DNA of 64,000 nucleotides from Neorhizobium galegae (GTDB lineage: Bacteria > Pseudomonadota > Alphaproteobacteria > Rhizobiales > Rhizobiaceae), in the NCBI RefSeq assembly GCF_017877135.1, contig NZ_JAGIPH010000010.1, forward strand, positions 1 to 64,000, written 5' to 3'. The notes beneath the pieces are model-generated. The model worked only from the letters and a program-made list of their open reading frames with translations. It searched no databases and had not been told where the DNA came from. Below are positions 62,975 through 64,000 of the stretch, piece by piece. The stretch's first letter is position 1. The number at the start of each line of letters is the position of its first letter. The position numbers and the translations under genes are program-made.

Positions 62975-63631
62975 ATGAAGCCTTTCACGACGATCGAAAG
63001 TGTCGCCGCCTTCATCGATGAGGATGCGATCGACACCGATATCATTTTCCCTGCGCGCTTCCTGCTGTTGCTGGACAAGGCCGGGCTTGCAAAGCATGCG
63101 TTCCACGAACGCCGCCATGCGCCCGCTCTCAAGCAGCCCTTCATTCTGGATCGCGCGCCGTTCACCGCGGCGGAGATCCTCGTCGCCCGCAAGAATTTCG
63201 GCACCGGCTCCAGCCGGGAGCAGGCCGTCTGGTGCTTGGCGGACTTCGGCATCCGCTGCATCATCGCCGAAAGCTTTGGCGAGATCTTCTTCGCCAACTG
63301 CTTCAAGAACGGTGTGCTGCCGATCGTCAAATCCGGTGAGGAATTGAAGGCGATCCGGAAGGCCGCCGGCGAGGAGCAGAAGATCGAAATCGATCTGGTG
63401 GATCGCACGATCCGCTTCCAGGACGGACGCGTGATGGCCTTCGAGGTCGATGACTACCGTCGCGATGCCCTGCTGAACGGGCTGGACGAGATAGGCTCGA
63501 TCCTGCGCGACGACGGTGACGATATTGTCCGCTTCGAAGAGCGCCAGCGCGGCCGATCGTCATGGCTGCATCTCGACCCGCAGAAGCTTTCGACCTTCGC
63601 CGATCTCGGCAAGGAGAAGATCCTGGACTGA
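62975..63631 (+). CDS. Aconitase-family small subunit (LeuD-like)
   Basis: This 218-residue swivelling-domain subunit pairs with the LeuC-like protein. Diagnostic motifs are DAIDTDIIFPARFLLLLDKAG near residues 17-37, ILVARKNFGTGSSREQAVWCLADFGIRCIIAESFGEIFFANCFKNGVLPI near 69-118, and VMAFEVDDYRRDALLNGLDEIGSIL near 153. The length matches LeuD. Large and small subunits are encoded together, so the enzyme should hydrate or isomerise the product of the PrpD-like dehydratase or a similar acid. Confidence 0.91.
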   Translation: MKPFTTIESVAAFIDEDAIDTDIIFPARFLLLLDKAGLAKHAFHERRHAPALKQPFILDRAPFTAAEILVARKNFGTGSSREQAVWCLADFGIRCIIAESFGEIFFANCFKNGVLPIVKSGEELKAIRKAAGEEQKIEIDLVDRTIRFQDGRVMAFEVDDYRRDALLNGLDEIGSILRDDGDDIVRFEERQRGRSSWLHLDPQKLSTFADLGKEKILD

Positions 63632-63697
63632 CGGTTCGGCGCGCAACCGCGCACATCCTCAGATCAAGCCCCAACGTCCATCGAAAAGGCATTGTTA

Positions 63698-64000
63698 ATG
63701 GCAAAACCCATCCTGAAACAGGCATTGGCGTCCGGTCAGTTCGTCGTAGCGCCCGGCATTCATGACATGATTGCCGCCGCTGTCTTCAACAAGAGCGGCC
63801 TCGAGTTCGCCTATGCCTCCGGCTATTGGATGGGCGCATCCGCCTACGGCCTGCCGGATGCCGGCATCGCAACCTATACCCAGATGGTCGATCGGGTGAG
63901 GACGCTCTGCAATACCGTCAATGCCGGCGTGATTGCCGATGCCGACACGGGCTATGGCGGCCTGCTCAATGTGCACCATACCGTCATCGGCTATGAAGAA
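63698..64000 (+). CDS. PEP mutase/isocitrate lyase superfamily protein, cut by the window edge
   Basis: The first 101 residues are present; the rest lies beyond the window. Features of the superfamily are VVAPGIHDMIAAAVFNKSGLEFAYASGYWMGASAYGLPDAG near residues 16-56 and the metal-binding VIADADTGYGG near 78-88 (D-x-D-x-G-Y-G). Members include 2-methylisocitrate lyase (PrpB), oxaloacetate decarboxylase and carboxyphosphonate mutases. Following PrpD-like and LeuCD-like enzymes, a lyase that splits a methylisocitrate-like acid is the natural guess. The ATG at 63698 is 66 bases after the small-subunit stop. Confidence 0.85.
   Translation, partial: MAKPILKQALASGQFVVAPGIHDMIAAAVFNKSGLEFAYASGYWMGASAYGLPDAGIATYTQMVDRVRTLCNTVNAGVIADADTGYGGLLNVHHTVIGYEE

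Noticed and set aside
61554..63631. leuC and leuD of leucine biosynthesis
   Set aside because: Neighbours are TRAP, PrpD-like and lyase genes under a LacI-type operator, and no leuA or leuB is near; kept as LeuCD-like only.

Overview
The window looks like a replicon of a Rhizobiaceae-type alphaproteobacterium (Rhizobium/Agrobacterium relatives). The DNA is GC-rich, ABC and TRAP uptake operons are dense, the glycerol transporter has the rhizobial glpSTPQUV layout, and remnants of many insertion sequences and integrases are present. The mix of catabolic cassettes, divergent LysR/GntR/LacI regulators and a second Mfd-like helicase suggests an accessory replicon (plasmid or chromid). No rRNA, tRNA, CRISPR array or replication origin was seen.

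Layout. 1-1.4 kb: nested IS remnants (a dead IS3-family copy cut by a second IS), an IS30-like transposase tail and a tyrosine-recombinase tail. 1.5-8.9 kb: a minus-strand peptide/opine-type ABC operon (binding protein, two ATPases, two permeases) ending in a TIM-barrel sugar-isomerase-like gene, with a divergent GntR/UTRA regulator. 8.9-15.4 kb: an IS5-type tail, then the glycerol ABC operon glpSTPQUV, without glpD or glpK beside it. 15.4-18.5 kb: a gene graveyard (IS6-type, two integrase tails, broken PQQ-dehydrogenase and isoquinoline oxidoreductase genes). 18.5-20.3 kb: a divergent SDR/LysR pair. 20.8-31.7 kb: a tannase-family esterase, a Tat-exported serine hydrolase, a complete Dpp-type transporter, a leaderless paralogue of the serine hydrolase, and a LysR regulator. 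31.9-36.6 kb: an SsuABC-like transporter with a 4-oxalomesaconate-tautomerase-like gene and a divergent LysR. 36.9-40.3 kb: an Mfd-like helicase. 40.3-40.9 kb: a cysteine hydrolase gene killed by one stop codon.

41.4-64 kb is the most interesting part. It holds a catabolic locus centred on a LacI-family regulator. It comprises hydantoinase A and B, a histidinol-dehydrogenase-like enzyme, two SDRs, a 3-hydroxyacyl-CoA-dehydrogenase-like enzyme, an NAD-dependent epimerase, a ribose-type ABC transporter, a RutA-like flavin amide monooxygenase, a TRAP transporter, and a PrpD / LeuC-like / LeuD-like / PEP-mutase-lyase module that runs off the right edge. The promoters of its transcription units share a near-palindromic 16-bp element with the perfect form TTGCATGCGCATGCAA (five sites found by eye). 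This suggests one regulon that imports and opens an N-containing ring or amide and then handles a tricarboxylate-like product. The substrate cannot be told from sequence alone.
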